Program-made: the position numbers and the translations under genes
The notes under the pieces: generated by a model
Database searches by the model: none
What the model was told of the DNA's origin: nothing
What the model saw: only the letters and a program-made list of their open reading frames with translations
Source: Dirofilaria immitis
Taxonomy: Eukaryota > Nematoda > Chromadorea > Rhabditida > Onchocercidae
DNA length: 64,000 nt
Reading direction: 5' to 3'
Assembly (NCBI GenBank): GCA_024305405.1
Contig: JAKNDB010000068.1
Span: 2,040,501 to 2,104,500 of the forward strand
Shown here: piece by piece, positions 1-13,600 of the stretch
How the letters are laid out: each line of letters begins with the position of its first letter
How positions within the stretch are numbered: position 1 is the stretch's first letter

Positions 1-2393
1 CTCAGTTTAGTGGCGCTCAAGTTTGTAGGTAAGTCTATAATACGAGTTTTTTAACTTATTATTTAAATTATATATTCCATTTGAACGAGATCATTTTTTA
101 GAAAATAATAATGACTCCGTTTAAACACAGGGAGCATCCTGGTATTTCTCGATGTAACATTGCACGTTCAGTAAGTAATCCACGTATTGGACCTTATCCA
201 AATCCAATAGGAATGGAAGCACATGTGAGAATCAAGGTTTGTATTGCTTCTATTTTCTATTTTTCTCATAGCGATTGTATTTTAATTCTTGGCAGTCTAT
301 TCTCTTCTCTTAGATTTTTTCGAGTTCCAATCTTCAAATAATGACTGCTTTGCCAAATATCATGCTGTTCGTTACGCTTTAAAAATATAGTAGATTTTTA
401 ATTACAGCAACGGTTTTACTCAGCTGACAATCTGAGTGCATGGGCTTCCGATATGACACCAACATCACTTAGTTCTGGAAAGAAGCACTATAAAGCCTCG
501 AGCAAACCCAATGATCAGCATCGTTTAGCGGTTCGTACATTTAATCTTAATTTCATTCACATTTTACTGCAATATCATATTTTTCACACACAATGTTTTT
601 TTAACTTTTTGCAGATTTCATTTGCTTCAAATTCGCTACCTAATTCGAAAAGTACTTCTCTGTTAGTGATCAACAATGATGGTATTTTAACCGAATATTT
701 ATTATCGGTCATACCTGCCCAGTTTCATGGAGCGAGTGGAATATTTTCTCCAAATGTACAACAGCGGTCAAACCCTGATGAAACTTTGATTCAGTGTACG
801 CCAACCGCAGTAGCGCAGTGGACTTTACAAAGGTATTTTTATGTTTATTTTGTATTTTGCTGAAAAAACTTACTATTGACATTGTTCTTTCTTCCATTCA
901 CTATGCAGTTCGAATTTTAGGAATAAGTTATCAGCAGACTTCCGCGCACCTATTTGCGAACGAAATCCTTTGTGGATGTGGTTCATTCCTCATACTGTAG
1001 AAGAGGAGAAAAATGACGAAGAAGCGAATGCGAAGTGGATAAGCCAGGTTGAAACTAATGCATTACTGAACATTGGCCGTTGAATTCGTCTGTCATATAT
1101 TCATATATTAGCATGAAGGAGAGAGGAAATAAACGAAGACTATCAGAATAGAGCAGGACATATGGCTGTATTTGAGGAATTATATGTAATAAGCTATTGT
1201 AAAATATTGCCTAGCTATTGATGTGGGATTTATAGATTTCTTGCGGAAACGTATGCTAATTTTTATGTTAAATGATATTAGATGGATTTCTTCAACTCGA
1301 GTTGAATTCCGTGAATAATAAACAGTTCTAATCGTCAGTTTTACAGATTGAAGTGTTAACTTATTTGGATCCTCATCGACGTTTGTGGATGGGACCACAG
1401 TTTTCGTTCCGGACATATATTCAATCATTGGAGCACGCTAGCGCTGATTTAGTGAGCGTTCTTTGGCTTCTTTTCTGTTTTTTTGAAGTAGATTACGCGG
1501 AAAGATTTTTTTATTTAAGATTTTTGATCTTTATATTTGATTAAGTTTCTGGATAATTTCAGATTACTCCTGGATCAAGTGAAAGTAGATTACGTGGTGG
1601 CATAACCAAATCGGTCCCGGTGATAATTGAGGCAGCAGGATCACTCGGAAGTTTTGATACTGGTGAGCCGACTGAAATTATTGGAGGTAAATGTTTTAAA
1701 TTGATTGCTTATATGATAAAGAACACAATATATTGTAGTGTGAACTAATATTTGCTACAGGGTATATCGTTTTTGATCATATAACTTGGATAGTCCCAAA
1801 ATCGCAATTAAAAATTGATTATGAATAAAAATTGATTACTAAATTCATATTATCCAACCGAAATATTTTTGCAAGCCACCAAGGGTTTTAGGAAGTTTGT
1901 CGAGTGATTTGGATCCAAAAGATATTAAGCGACAAAAAGTGCTGGAAAAGAAAATTGAAGAAGCGATGCACGAATTAACTACTGATGGTGAAAGTAGTGG
2001 ACTTCAGGTAAATGTCTTTCTTTTTTAAGGCAGAAAAAGATGTAATTGTTTTTACTGAAAGGAACCACTTTGTTTGTGTCTTGCTTGTTTTTAATCGATA
2101 GACGTGCTTTTATGCTCATGATAGGTAATTTTCTCAAGTGATAGGCAAGTAGAAATTATGATATTTCTTATGTGCCTAATATCTTATGATGTACCTAATT
2201 ATTCGCTTTTAGATGCTGAATCTTTATTCGAAAGATTCGGAAAAGAAAAAATGAGGGCTATCTTAAATTTCCGTGTCAATAAATTTGTTTGCAGACTAAA
2301 GATAGTGATACGTCAAGTGAGAATTCACAAGAAAGTACCGGTAGTTCGTCACATGACAGTATTAATTTCCAGCTTCGAAATATGGATATATGA
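1..2393 (+). CDS. BCAS3: BCAS3 homologue, 3' portion (partial)
   Basis: BCAS3 is a WD40/BCAS3-domain protein that binds phosphoinositides and acts with PHAF1 at autophagosome sites and in cytoskeletal and cell-migration processes. Exons read 102-236, 408-530, 615-832, 909-1047, 1347-1451, 1563-1686, 1892-2007 and 2295-2393, and their phases join without error. Bases 1-28 look like the end of an earlier exon (GTAAGT donor at 29), but its phase does not join cleanly. Diagnostic blocks: NPRIGPYPNPIG..RIKQ; a hydrophobic strand ending DGILTEYLL; WISQ followed by PHRRLWMGPQFSF, nearly identical to vertebrate BCAS3; and a SVPVIIE block. The C-terminus is acidic and Ser/Thr-rich and ends ...NFQLRNMDI at TGA 2391-2393. 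The WD40 region lies outside the window. No frame break is seen, unlike most other genes here. Identity is from remembered vertebrate BCAS3. Confidence 0.86.
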
Positions 2394-4684
2394 ATCTATT
2401 TGATGCCTGGTTTTCAAACAGTAAGTAGTTTTATAGGAAGTAATAATCAGTAGCGCATGTTTCCTATTTGTAATATTAAGTTGTAATTTTTCGAGTGACA
2501 TTTGTATCATTTACACGTTTGTTTTTACAATTTCAGTATAGCTCATTTTAAGGACCTATTTTTTGAAAGAATAGCAAGCGACAAGTAAATGTTTGCATCT
2601 CATTTCTATACGTTTGTTTCTCTATCTCAAAAAATCCTGTAATATTTTAAATCATCAATTCATATATTAGCCTAAGCTAAATTGCCTTAAAAATACCAAT
2701 AAAAAACTGGCTGATTTCCAGCACATGCTTATTTTTTCTTATGTATGTTTGTTTGTTTGTCAGTGATTTGCTAGAGCATTTAGTACGTTTAAATGATTCC
2801 AGAAATTCAAAATTTATCGCTTTAATTTGGACTTACACTTTTGACTTAACAAGAAATTCATGTTTTTCATTATTTCAGCGCATCGTCTGTTTTGTAATCT
2901 TTTATGGCTTTTAATTTCAGTTTTGTGAGTGGTTCTGTGATGTTCTTTGCTGTCTAATTTTTAACAGTTCTCAAAGTTTATTCGTTTATAGTTTACGTTT
3001 GATATTTCGAGTACCATGTGCTTTTGATATTTATCGGTTTTACATTGCATTCATTTTGATACTTTAGAGTTTTTAGTCGGTCCGTCACATTCTTCCATAA
3101 ATTTTGCAATAAGAGATGGAGGGCCCGAAAAGATGATTTTTACAAATATCGGGAAAGATCAATTTCATGCAAAAGGCATGAATTCGGTGAACTATTCAAT
3201 GTGAATCCGGATAAAAGTTTTTTAGTCAAGGATCACTGCCTGTATAAGTAGGGTTGTTCGTTCAGGTACATTTTCACGATATAGTCACTCTTACAAGCTT
3301 TCTTCATTTTACAGATTTTTGATGCTGGTATTTGTGCATGCTGCATATACATGTATATTTGCTATTTAACGTAGTAACTTTACTGATTATAATTTTATGC
3401 TTTTATATGTAGGAATAGTTTATTTTTAGGATAATGACATTGATCTACAAGGTCCGCATAGCTCTTTTAATAAATTTTCCATTTTTCACTTATTAAATTT
3501 AATTGGTTTTGCTATTTTATCATTTATAAAATATGTCGGGAAATACTTATTGCAGAAAGATTGTATATATAATCATAAAAGACAGAAATAGCATTAGCAT
3601 ATTGCTAGATGATATGTAGATAGGTAAATTGGTTTTTGCTATTTTATCGATATAGATAGATAGTATTAGTAGGTATAGATCGCAAGAAATAAATTGCCTG
3701 CTTGTTCACTTCATTTAATTAATATGAAATAGAATTATCACCAATGCATTATCCAGATTAAATATTAAGGTAGTGGAGGTTAATGAGTTCGTTTTCTCAT
3801 GACGGGATCTTCTAATATTGCTCTCTGAGTGCACATTTGGAATGAAGCACTCTTCAGGACATTCTTTTAATTTTTTAATTTCTCTTTCTTGATTTTATAA
3901 TTGACATAATGGCTAATTTGCTGTAGATATGTATTTTTTGCTTTCATTCTTCTCATTTTTATATTCATTGATAGATTGTGTATGATCCATTTTTGCCATT
4001 GTATTTTGATTTGCAATCTGAATTATGCAGAAATTTTCAAAAATTAGTGCATATAAAAGAATTATATAAATGATTCAGTGACAGTTCAGATATTCATCGA
4101 ATATGCTCTTATAATTCAATCTTGGTAGTGACTCTCGGATCAGCTTGAAGCCATTCTTATTTCACTGATTTTATTATTAAAACACTATGTTCTTTTAAAC
4201 ACGGGCCTAGGCAAATACACAGAACTAAGTAGAAGTGAGGTGAATCTGAGTACCCACAGTTCTTGGGCCAGACATATTTTAGCCAAATCTTATAATGTTT
4301 ATTCGGCAATTTGTTTTGGGACAGAGATATATTTATCTCTGGTAATGCATACATTCTTTATCTTCAATATTAACTATAATGTGGTATGTGATTTGATCTT
4401 AACCATGCGATTTTGCTACGTAGCAGATTAAGCAGTTTAATAATTAGGTATATCTATTGATTTGATTTCCATCAGTATATTTCGGATAGCACTCATCAAT
4501 TCTACCATTTTTGGGGGAATTTCGGTGTGACGATATATATTTGGATTAATTGTTAAGTATTATTTAATGAATTCTTAACTGATATGATAGCGCAATGACT
4601 GTTCATTCTTCATTTTAATATGATTCTTCAATTAAAGTTACTTAACTGAATTTTTGCCTATTTCGAAATGAAGAATTTTCAGCC
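2394..4684. other. Intergenic region between convergent genes
   Basis: This separates the BCAS3 3' end (+) from the ORP 3' end (-). Only short open frames without splice context occur. It is slightly less A+T-rich than the 18-41 kb zone and contains no obvious tandem array. The 3' UTRs of both genes must lie here; no other gene could be supported. Confidence 0.6.
2698..2703 (+). promoter_or_regulatory. Candidate poly(A) signal of the BCAS3 homologue
   Basis: AATAAA lies about 305 nt after the BCAS3 stop codon and is the first canonical hexamer downstream on this strand. Assignment is by position only. Confidence 0.4.
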
Positions 4685-7600
4685 CTAAATATAAATTTGG
4701 ACAATGTACCAAAATAGCTGAAGCATATCCGGATAACCCTTGAACTTTTTCTCCTTTGCTTGCCAATATCGACCATTACATACCCATAATGTTGTATTCG
4801 TCATTGGATCTTGTCGTTGCTCAAACCACATACGTTTATGTGCTGCTTCATTACGTGATCGTTGTAACTAAATGTAGCTTCTGATTCTGATGCAAAAAAG
4901 ATCGAACATCAAAAACAAAAATTATAAACGTTTATGTACTACTCATATATTGATCATGAAGATAAAATCTCTGAGAGTTTAATTGATGGCTTAATTGAAT
5001 GATATTGATTAAAAATTGGATATTTTATTACAAATCATTGAATACATCAAGTGATAGGTGACAGATCATTGAATATATAGAATGATAAGATAGTATTGAT
5101 AAGCTTCATGATGAATCACATAGCAAATGGCTTATTACTGAAATAGTTTATAAACGAGGATCTAAAAAATAAGATTGATAAACCTTTTCAAGATTGGCTT
5201 TTGCTTCAACAGCTCGAGATGTATCAGCATTCTCGAGAGCTTTCAAATCCGGTCTAAATCGACTATCGGTTGGTGGAGCACTTGATTTTTCTTCATTATT
5301 CAAAAATTCATTTAATCCAAATGTAAATTGTGAGAAACCATAGTACTGATTTGAATTTTTAGGTAATGGAATTGCTTCGAACAGGTAATCCTTCTGATTT
5401 GCCCTAAAAAAAAGGAAAAAAACGAATGTTTGATTGTTTCGTAAAATTATATAAACTATTTATATATATAGCAAAGTTTTAATCGAATTTTTCAGTTATA
5501 ATTTTAATTGAAATAATCAATAATTAATTAAAAATTATAATTCTATTATGTTTGTATATTTAATATATTTCATTATGCATAAATTAATTTGTTTTGATTA
5601 ATATGGGCCGTGATTTTAATTGGTACAAATATTTCCTATTCTAAAATTATATACAACAAGATAGCTATGAATAAGAATAGAGGAGAAATGATGACATTAA
5701 TTTTCGAAAGATCATAAAATGATTGAAAAATGCTGAAATTTTATCTAACTTCATGAATCGTTTCAAATTTTCAGTTTTAATTCTTTGATACTTTTCATTA
5801 ATGATATAATTGATTGATCTTATTAGATTTATTTATGTGAATTCAGAATCTTACAACGAATGTAATGCTTGATGCTTGCTAAAATGTGAAATAAAATAGC
5901 GCGGAATATCCGAATATATCTATCTCGTCTAACTTCAAAGCATAATTGTTTTAGTAATATAAACTAAAAACAAATATTTCAGAACGAAACATTTCATTGA
6001 AAATTTTAATTATCTGTCATATTTTAAAATTAATATTCTAACTTACTAGTATCTCTTCAAGAATGTGAAATTATATCGTCTTTTTTTTTCTTGAACAATA
6101 AATACTAACTTCTGTAGGAATCGATCGTAGTAACCGGAAAGTTTAACAATTAAAACACCACGATTATCCATAATACTACCGTATACTTCGGTTTGTCGAT
6201 CTTTACGAAAAATTACTGTACTCGTATAACCATTACTACATCTCATATTCATCGTTCCATCCATTTTTAATTTACGACATTCAGCTGTTGATGATGCATT
6301 CTCGATGATTATTTTTACCTGAAAATTTTACAATTTATAATTCACAATGATTATTTTTTTGTTTTTAGTTGAAAATTTTGATTATAATTTTTATAAATAT
6401 TTTTAGCTATTTCTTTTTTTTTTCTTTTTGTTGAATGTTGAATGAAATAATAAATAATATTATTTTTAACCTACTCTATTCCAGCAATAATCTTCTTTAC
6501 CCAATCGTACACGTACAGGTAATTCTGGTGTTGCTTCAACAACACCAGACCACGAAGTTTTTGGTGTTGATATCAATGTTTGCCACCATTCCCAATTCAT
6601 TCCTTCAGCATGAGCAGCTGTTATAGATGGATGATGACTTACCTGGCAAAATTATGCAAAAATATATTTATCGTTATTATATAAAATATAAGAATTGTGT
6701 CGGGAAACCGAGAGGAAATTAACTCAAATTTATAAAATTCCTAAAAATACATTGTTTGTAACAAATAATTAAGCCATCAACGATTTCCTGTCTCTCACAC
6801 TAATCAAAACATTTATCTAAATGTTTCTTATTCATCATTCACCCAATATCATTTCCTACATTATTCATCATTCGTCCCTCTTAAAACATCTATTTTATCC
6901 ATTTACAGATCTTTCCAATCCAAATTTTTTCTCATCACGCCCCTTTTTATCACCCTATATAATCAATCACAGGGACAACGGGTTGGCTTTTCTATTTAAA
7001 AATCATCACTTGTTGGTTGTTAAATATACTTCTCAAATTCAACCGTATTGTAACGCATTTCGCCTAATACCAAATTGTTTCTAATAAACAAAATTTCAAA
7101 TTCTTCTGTGTTTGTCAACCGCGAGGAAAACTTTCACAACAAATTTTTGGTGCCACGAGCCGGGAACGCTATAATAGAAATGCCACATGGAAAACTGCTA
7201 AATCGACCAATAAACGTATTGTACCCCTTAGAAATCAACGACAGTTTGGATAATCAGCCACCTATATCTGAAGAATCAATACAAGAAGTTGAACAAGAGA
7301 AACCAATCGCTTCAAGGACTAGGAGTGCTATAAATAAACTAACTATAGCAGAAACTATCTGTAAGTCAAATTGGACAATGAGTAGTTTGGTTTTGATTTC
7401 GACGATTTTTATACTTTCAGTCCAAGCAAAAACAATGAAGGAGTGTGAATGGAAAGTTGGTATTCCTTTTAATATCCCACAAAGGTGGGATTGTGATGAA
7501 ATTGCAGAGCAAAACTTCACAATGAACAAAGTCATAGTGTACACACGAACCCACGTACAGATACCTGCTATCAAATGCAGCAATGTAACACGAACAGTAT

Positions 7601-10600
7601 GCACTAAAGCTTTTTTAGATTCTCATTATCTGTAATCTCTGATCAAACAGTTACTTCAGCTACATCTTCACATTTCTGTAGAAATTTAGATCGTCAAAAG
7701 GAAATAGATGGAGAAGAAATGGGAAAATCATGTCCGTACAGGAAAATTGGTGAATTTGATGCCCAACTATCCGGAAGTCATGTGATTATAGACAAACTAC
7801 AGACCTCATTCATATTTAAGGAAAACGGAATCATCCTGAATTCAAATTGTAATTTTAGCGAGCCATACTTAATGAATGGCAATATTATCATCGACAAAGG
7901 AACCAACAATTTGGCCAACAACTTACGAAAACAAAGTTCTGATCCAGAGGGTGAGTTAATTATGAAGGAAGTAAATAAAGGGGAAGAACTGGTAAATCAA
8001 CTAGAGACCCAATTCGATGAAACCACTGAATCAATAGAACAAGAATTATCAGAAGTTATGAAACGCTGGAAACTGATCACTTTTAGTATAATTGTTTTCG
8101 CAATATTAATCATGATAATTGTTATCAAATTAAAATTTGAATTAATTCGATCTCCTTATCATTTCTTCTGTATTAGAACCACAAATCGAGGGGTAGACAA
8201 TTCTATGGAACTTGTACGGGTTCCTACACCCAAAATAGGGGATCAAGAACCACCCAACACCATTCAATAATTTACCATTGTTCTTTCCGTAAATAGCCTT
8301 CATCCCGTTTCCTCGGGAATGTCGGGAAACCGAGAGGAAATTAATTCAAATTTATAAAATTCCTAAAAATACATTGTTTGTAACAAATAATTAAGCCATC
8401 AACGATTTCCTGTCTCTCACACTAATCATAACATTTATCTAAATGTTTCTTATTCATCATTCACCCAATATCATTTCCTACATTATTCATCATTCGTCCC
8501 TCTTAAAACATCTATTTTATCCATTTACAGATCTTTCCAATCCAAATTTTTTCTCATCACGCCCCTTTTTATCACCCTATATAATCAATCACAGGGACAA
8601 TGGGTTTGCTTTTCTATTTAAAAATCAGCACTTGTTGGTTGTTAAATATGCTTCTCAAATTCAACCGTATTGTAACGCATTTCGCCTAATACCAAATTGT
8701 TTCTAATAAACAAAATTTCAAATTCTTCTGTGTTTGTCAACCGCAAGAAAAACTTTCACAACAAATTGGATAAGTTAAATAAATTTAAATTAAAACCTGT
8801 TCTGCATGATATTTCCATCCTTCGTTTGATATATAATCAAATGTTTCACCAAGTAATGGATTAAATGGTTTCTGTTTTCGACATATCATACCTGAATAAT
8901 TACTAACAGCAAATGCTGTTACATATGCAATACGATCAACCGGATCATATGCTGATATAGCTCTGTTTAACGTTTGACCTGAATATCGTAATTCTTCGCA
9001 TAGAACCTAAAAATAATTTTTTCTGCTCATTGTCAAATTCAATCAATTAATTCATTTCCATCACTTATAATTCATCTAATTTAATAATAAATTTATAATT
9101 AAATTAATTATCAAAAATTGGAATTGAATAATTTGTCATCAAATTCAATCAGTTAATTCATTTCAATCACTTATAATTCATTTAATTTAATAATAAATTT
9201 ATAATTGAAGTAATTATCAAAAAATTAAAATTTATATAATTTGAAATAGAAAAACTATTTTTGTTTGAAAAAAACAATTGAAATGCTAAAAAAATAAAAT
9301 TGAAAATATCTTCTTTTTATAAATAAATGAATTTTTTATCATTTCGTTATTTTTTGATTATAACTTTCTTTGTCTGATAATCAAATATTATTATTTGTAT
9401 TTAAAAAAAAATCTTTTTAAATTTATTAGTTAAAAAGTTTGATGTGAAAGGTCAAGAATTTTAAAATTGTTACAAAAATTTACCTGTAATGTTGTAAGTG
9501 GTTCAAAAAAGTTATTGGTATGGGTAAACGTCGTGCAACGATCGCCATTAATTGTCGAAAACCTAACTCTTCACCTGCTACTGATGGTTTCGGTAATTGA
9601 TCCCTGTGTTTTCGCGATTGTAGCTTCTCTAATTCTCCGATTTCAATCAAATCTTCGGGTTTTTCTTCCTGAGATATTCCGATAAATTTAATTAGGAAAA
9701 GATGAGATAATCATAGTGATAAATATGATAATGATGGATTTCATACCTTGCAAAACAAAAGAAAAAACATATATTGAATTATATTTTATAATTAAAAAAT
9801 AAAACATTTACCCTTTTCTCTAAAATTTCTTCCGATGAATAAATTTTACCTTTCTGTCTGAAAAAAAGTGATAATTTTGATATCAATATAAATTACTTAA
9901 TTTAGGTTGAATTATGATAATTTTCCGATAATAAATCAAATCACATAAAATTCTGATAATACTGATATCAAAATAAATCACTTATTTTAAATTGAATTTT
10001 ACAAAATTAAAAATCATACAAAAAAAATAAAAGGAAGAATAAAGAAAGAAATAAACTAACAAAACTTTTTTATCTCTTAATTTAACACCTGAAAGATTAA
10101 TTAATTGTGAATTGTTGATGATGATTAAATCTATTATTTATTACATTCCAAATGATATAGAAATGAAACTTCTAATCAAAGTTCAAAGCTTATTTTTAGC
10201 TAATCACTCCTGCGGCATATAAATATATTTGTCAATGCTCTGTAATAGTGATTATTTATAAACTTTCCATAGGTCAAAACGTTTTCATAGATCATGAAAT
10301 CATATCTATTTTTGAAATTTAAGTGAGTGATATTTTGAACATTTCTTAATTAGACGTTTAATTAATGTTAAGGTCATTTATTGCAATATGTAAACTTCGC
10401 GCATATTTACACGTAAAATAACCTTTTTTTTCTTCGACAACTTTTTCTTTTACGGCTTCTCTAAAATGAAAAAAACAATTAGTCCAATTTTTTTTGATTT
10501 TAAAAATTTAGATTTTGAATTTTTCAATATTAAATTATAAACATTATATAACGAATAGTAAATAAACGATACGAAGTAAATAGGTAAATATTTTTAAAAT

Positions 10601-13600
10601 TTTATTTTTAAACTTTTCAACATCGAACTAAAAATTATTTTGATATGATAATTAAGAATTTCAGATAACAAAGTTTTATGATAACTATCGTATTCATTAA
10701 AGTGCCAATTACAAATTCATAAATTTTTGAAAAATTTCATTTACAGGTTTTTCTATTAAATGATTTCATTATAATTTTATCGTTAAAATTTCGAAATTTA
10801 CTTTATTTCTGCAATTTTAACTCTTATCATTGAATGTGGAAGAGTTGATTATCATTATGATAATGATAATTTTTTTACATACTATTCGACTTTATCAAAA
10901 ATTCGGCCATAAAAACGTACTTCTGCATTGCATCAATTAATGCAGGACTGCTATTGCCAATAGCAACTTCTAATTTATCTTCCGATTCATCCGAACTAGA
11001 AGGCTCTTCTTCTGTTCCTTGAACACCTAAAAATATTAACTATCAGCTTATCAGAATATGCGTATATTTAATACAAGCTGATATGACTGATAATTAATAA
11101 TTGCTATTAAATTCATATTCATATTATTTATTCCAAAAATTTGATAAGGAACGATTAAGCAAAAGAACTTATCTTCTTTGCTTCCTGTAACTGATATTTT
11201 TCCACTCTGAACCGTTCGTAGTAATTCCTGCAAAAAAAACCCATTTATCACAACGACAATTAAAATAATCTTTCAAAATCTAATGATCGAATAAGATTGT
11301 TTAATCGTTAAATTGATAAAATGATAAATGCATTTCAAAATGATATCTTATACAAAAATTTTTCATCAAATACCAATTAATAAAATTTAGGCTCGAATTT
11401 TTACCGTATACATGCATGGAGTAATTTTAGTCTTTACAGTATTCATATTTCGTAATTTTTTTTTTTTTTTGGAATATCTGAGATTTTTTTATATTTCATT
11501 TTCTACGATTGTCAGTTTTAATTTTTTGTGACAATAATATTTGAAAGAAAAAAAAGGGAAATGTTCATAGGTAGCAAACGATACCTTCAATTCTTTTCGC
11601 ATTTGTTTCATTTCAATTGTAATCGCTTTAATATCATTGATAATTTTAATCACTCTTTCATTTAATTCAGCAATTGGATTATTCCGCATATCCTCATGCA
11701 ATTTGCCAATATCAATATCTTGCTCCGTATTTGTAGATCTTTTAAAAATAAAATCTTAATTAATTAATTACGACTGCTTCTATCAAATAAAATTATTTAA
11801 AACATTGCAAATTTATTAGATGCTACTGAAATTTTCAAAATCAAGAAATCGCAAATTAAAATTAAGAAATCGCAACTTAAAATTAATAAATCGCAAATTA
11901 AAATTAAGAAATCGCAAACTAAAATTAAAAAACAATTTCATGTAATTGTTATATCGATTATTTTACTATTCTTTGAGTAATAGCAATTAATTGATTTCTT
12001 GAATTTTCAACAATAACTGAAATTTTTCGAACTTACCGTCCAATCACTGTATTAACATCACTTTGATATGTATTCGCAGTAATCAGTTCATTGATATCTT
12101 CCTTTCTTAACACAAATTATCGTAGTATTAGCATAAATCTTTTTTCTCAAATTTTTGAAAATTCTTAACAAAAAACTAAATTTAAAGAAATGATTAATAT
12201 TTCTATTTAACTACCCAAAAATTGATCGTTTGAAGGAAGAGGTTTTTTTTTTTTTTTTTTTGACTATATTTCTAAGATAACATAAGATGATTTCAATTTG
12301 TTCGTGAGAAATGTGTCAAGATTTTGGAAGTACGATATATATGTGTACCATCATGATATTATCAGCTAATCTGAAGGATCAACAATTTTTTATGTTTCTG
12401 TTTGTGAATCTTTTTGCGTAAAATTCTACGTGGTTTTATTTTCGTTCATTTTTTTTCTTCTGCAAAAATATACTTATTACGATAAGCGCTTTGACGATAA
12501 TGACGATGTTTCTGAATCATTTCTCTGAACGAATCATACTCATTCTTATTTACTGGCCCTATATCACGTGATTCTTTCTTGAATTTAAAAATTAATCGTC
12601 GTCGAGAATCATCACATGAAATTGCTACCTTAAAAACAATTAGAAAATATATTTTATTGAAAAATTTCTTGAAAAAATTTTCTAAAAAAATTTATTTCTG
12701 TTAGCTTTTCATTTTATCCAAAATTTAATGTCAAATCTTCTTGATCTAAAATACCTATAAAAATGTAAATAAATCGAATAAATTCGAAATGATTTATAGT
12801 AGTTTTATTTTTTCAAAATCACAACTCTACAATCAGCTAATCGAGATTATGATATCGTTTATTATCAAATATCGTTGATAATTTGCACAGTTAAGTAAGT
12901 ATATTAGTAGATGATACAAATAGACAAAATAAATGAAGCAAAAGGTAGTAATTAAGTTAAAATTACAAACAGCAGTTAAATCGATAATATATTCCGAACC
13001 GATCACTTCGTCACTTGCTTTCGCACTTTTCTCGGGCGTTAATCGCATCAATCCGCAATTAATTTTACCAAAATAACGCTTTGTAATACTAAGACGATGC
13101 TTTTTAGTGGCTTCATCGTTACATGACACTGAAAACATTTCAATTTGCAAATATTATTTTCATAGAATTTAAAGTACCACCATCGTATCAGATATTTCTG
13201 TCTTCCCATAATTCAAAGTACCACTACCGCATCAGATATTGCTGTCTTCCGATGACTCAAAGTGCCCTATTGTATCAGATATCGCTGTTTTACTATATAT
13301 TGTTTAAGTAAATGTATATATTGTTTAAGTAACTGTACTATATATTGTTTAAGTAACCTTACTATATATAAGTTTAAGTATATTGTGATATTGCCGTCTT
13401 TCTATAATTCAAAGTACCACTACCGTATCAGATATTGCTGTCTTCCAATAACTCAAAGTTCCCTGTTGTATCAGATATCGCTGTTTTACTATATATTGTT
13501 TAAGTAACCATATATATTGTTTAGTGTACTATAGATCGTTTAAGTAACCGTACTATTTATAGTATATTGTGATATCGCCGTCTTCCTATAATTCAAAGTA

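Larger units (their letters stand above)
6698..8763 (+). mobile_element. BEL/Pao LTR retrotransposon, internally deleted, env-like region retained
   Basis: Two 444-bp direct LTRs (6698-7141 and 8320-8763) start TGTCGGG and end CACAACA. They are flanked by the 5-bp duplication AATTG (6693-6697 and 8764-8768), matching BEL/Pao insertions. By eye the LTRs differ at about eight positions (roughly 1.8%). A primer-binding site follows the 5' LTR. The internal part is only 1178 bp: gag and most of pol are absent, and sequence soon after the primer site joins the extreme 3' end of pol and then an envelope-like frame. It is antisense to the host ORP gene. It cannot be autonomous, but the two LTRs and primer site could allow mobilisation in trans. 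Confidence 0.93.
6643..8796 (-). other. ORP intron carrying the LTR element
   Basis: Donor after GAA CAG at 8797 and acceptor before GTA AGT at 6642. The intron splits the EQ|VSHHPS signature. Nearly all of its length is the retroelement plus its target-site duplication, so the ancestral intron was about 85 bp. Confidence 0.85.

Noticed and set aside
1180..1428. Minus-strand frame across the BCAS3 exon at 1347-1451
   Set aside because: Antisense shadow of an exon whose plus-strand reading matches BCAS3.
2158..2403. Plus-strand 81-codon frame at the BCAS3 3' end
   Set aside because: It overlaps the true last exon in another frame; the exon from 2295 reads a BCAS3-like acidic Ser-rich tail in the correct phase.
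7254..7604. 116-codon minus-strand frame inside the retroelement
   Set aside because: Shadow of the envelope-like region on the plus strand, with no independent features.
6821..8706. Matching 87-codon frames at 6821-7084 and 8443-8706 as a duplicated gene
   Set aside because: They lie wholly inside the two LTRs and have no recognisable protein features.
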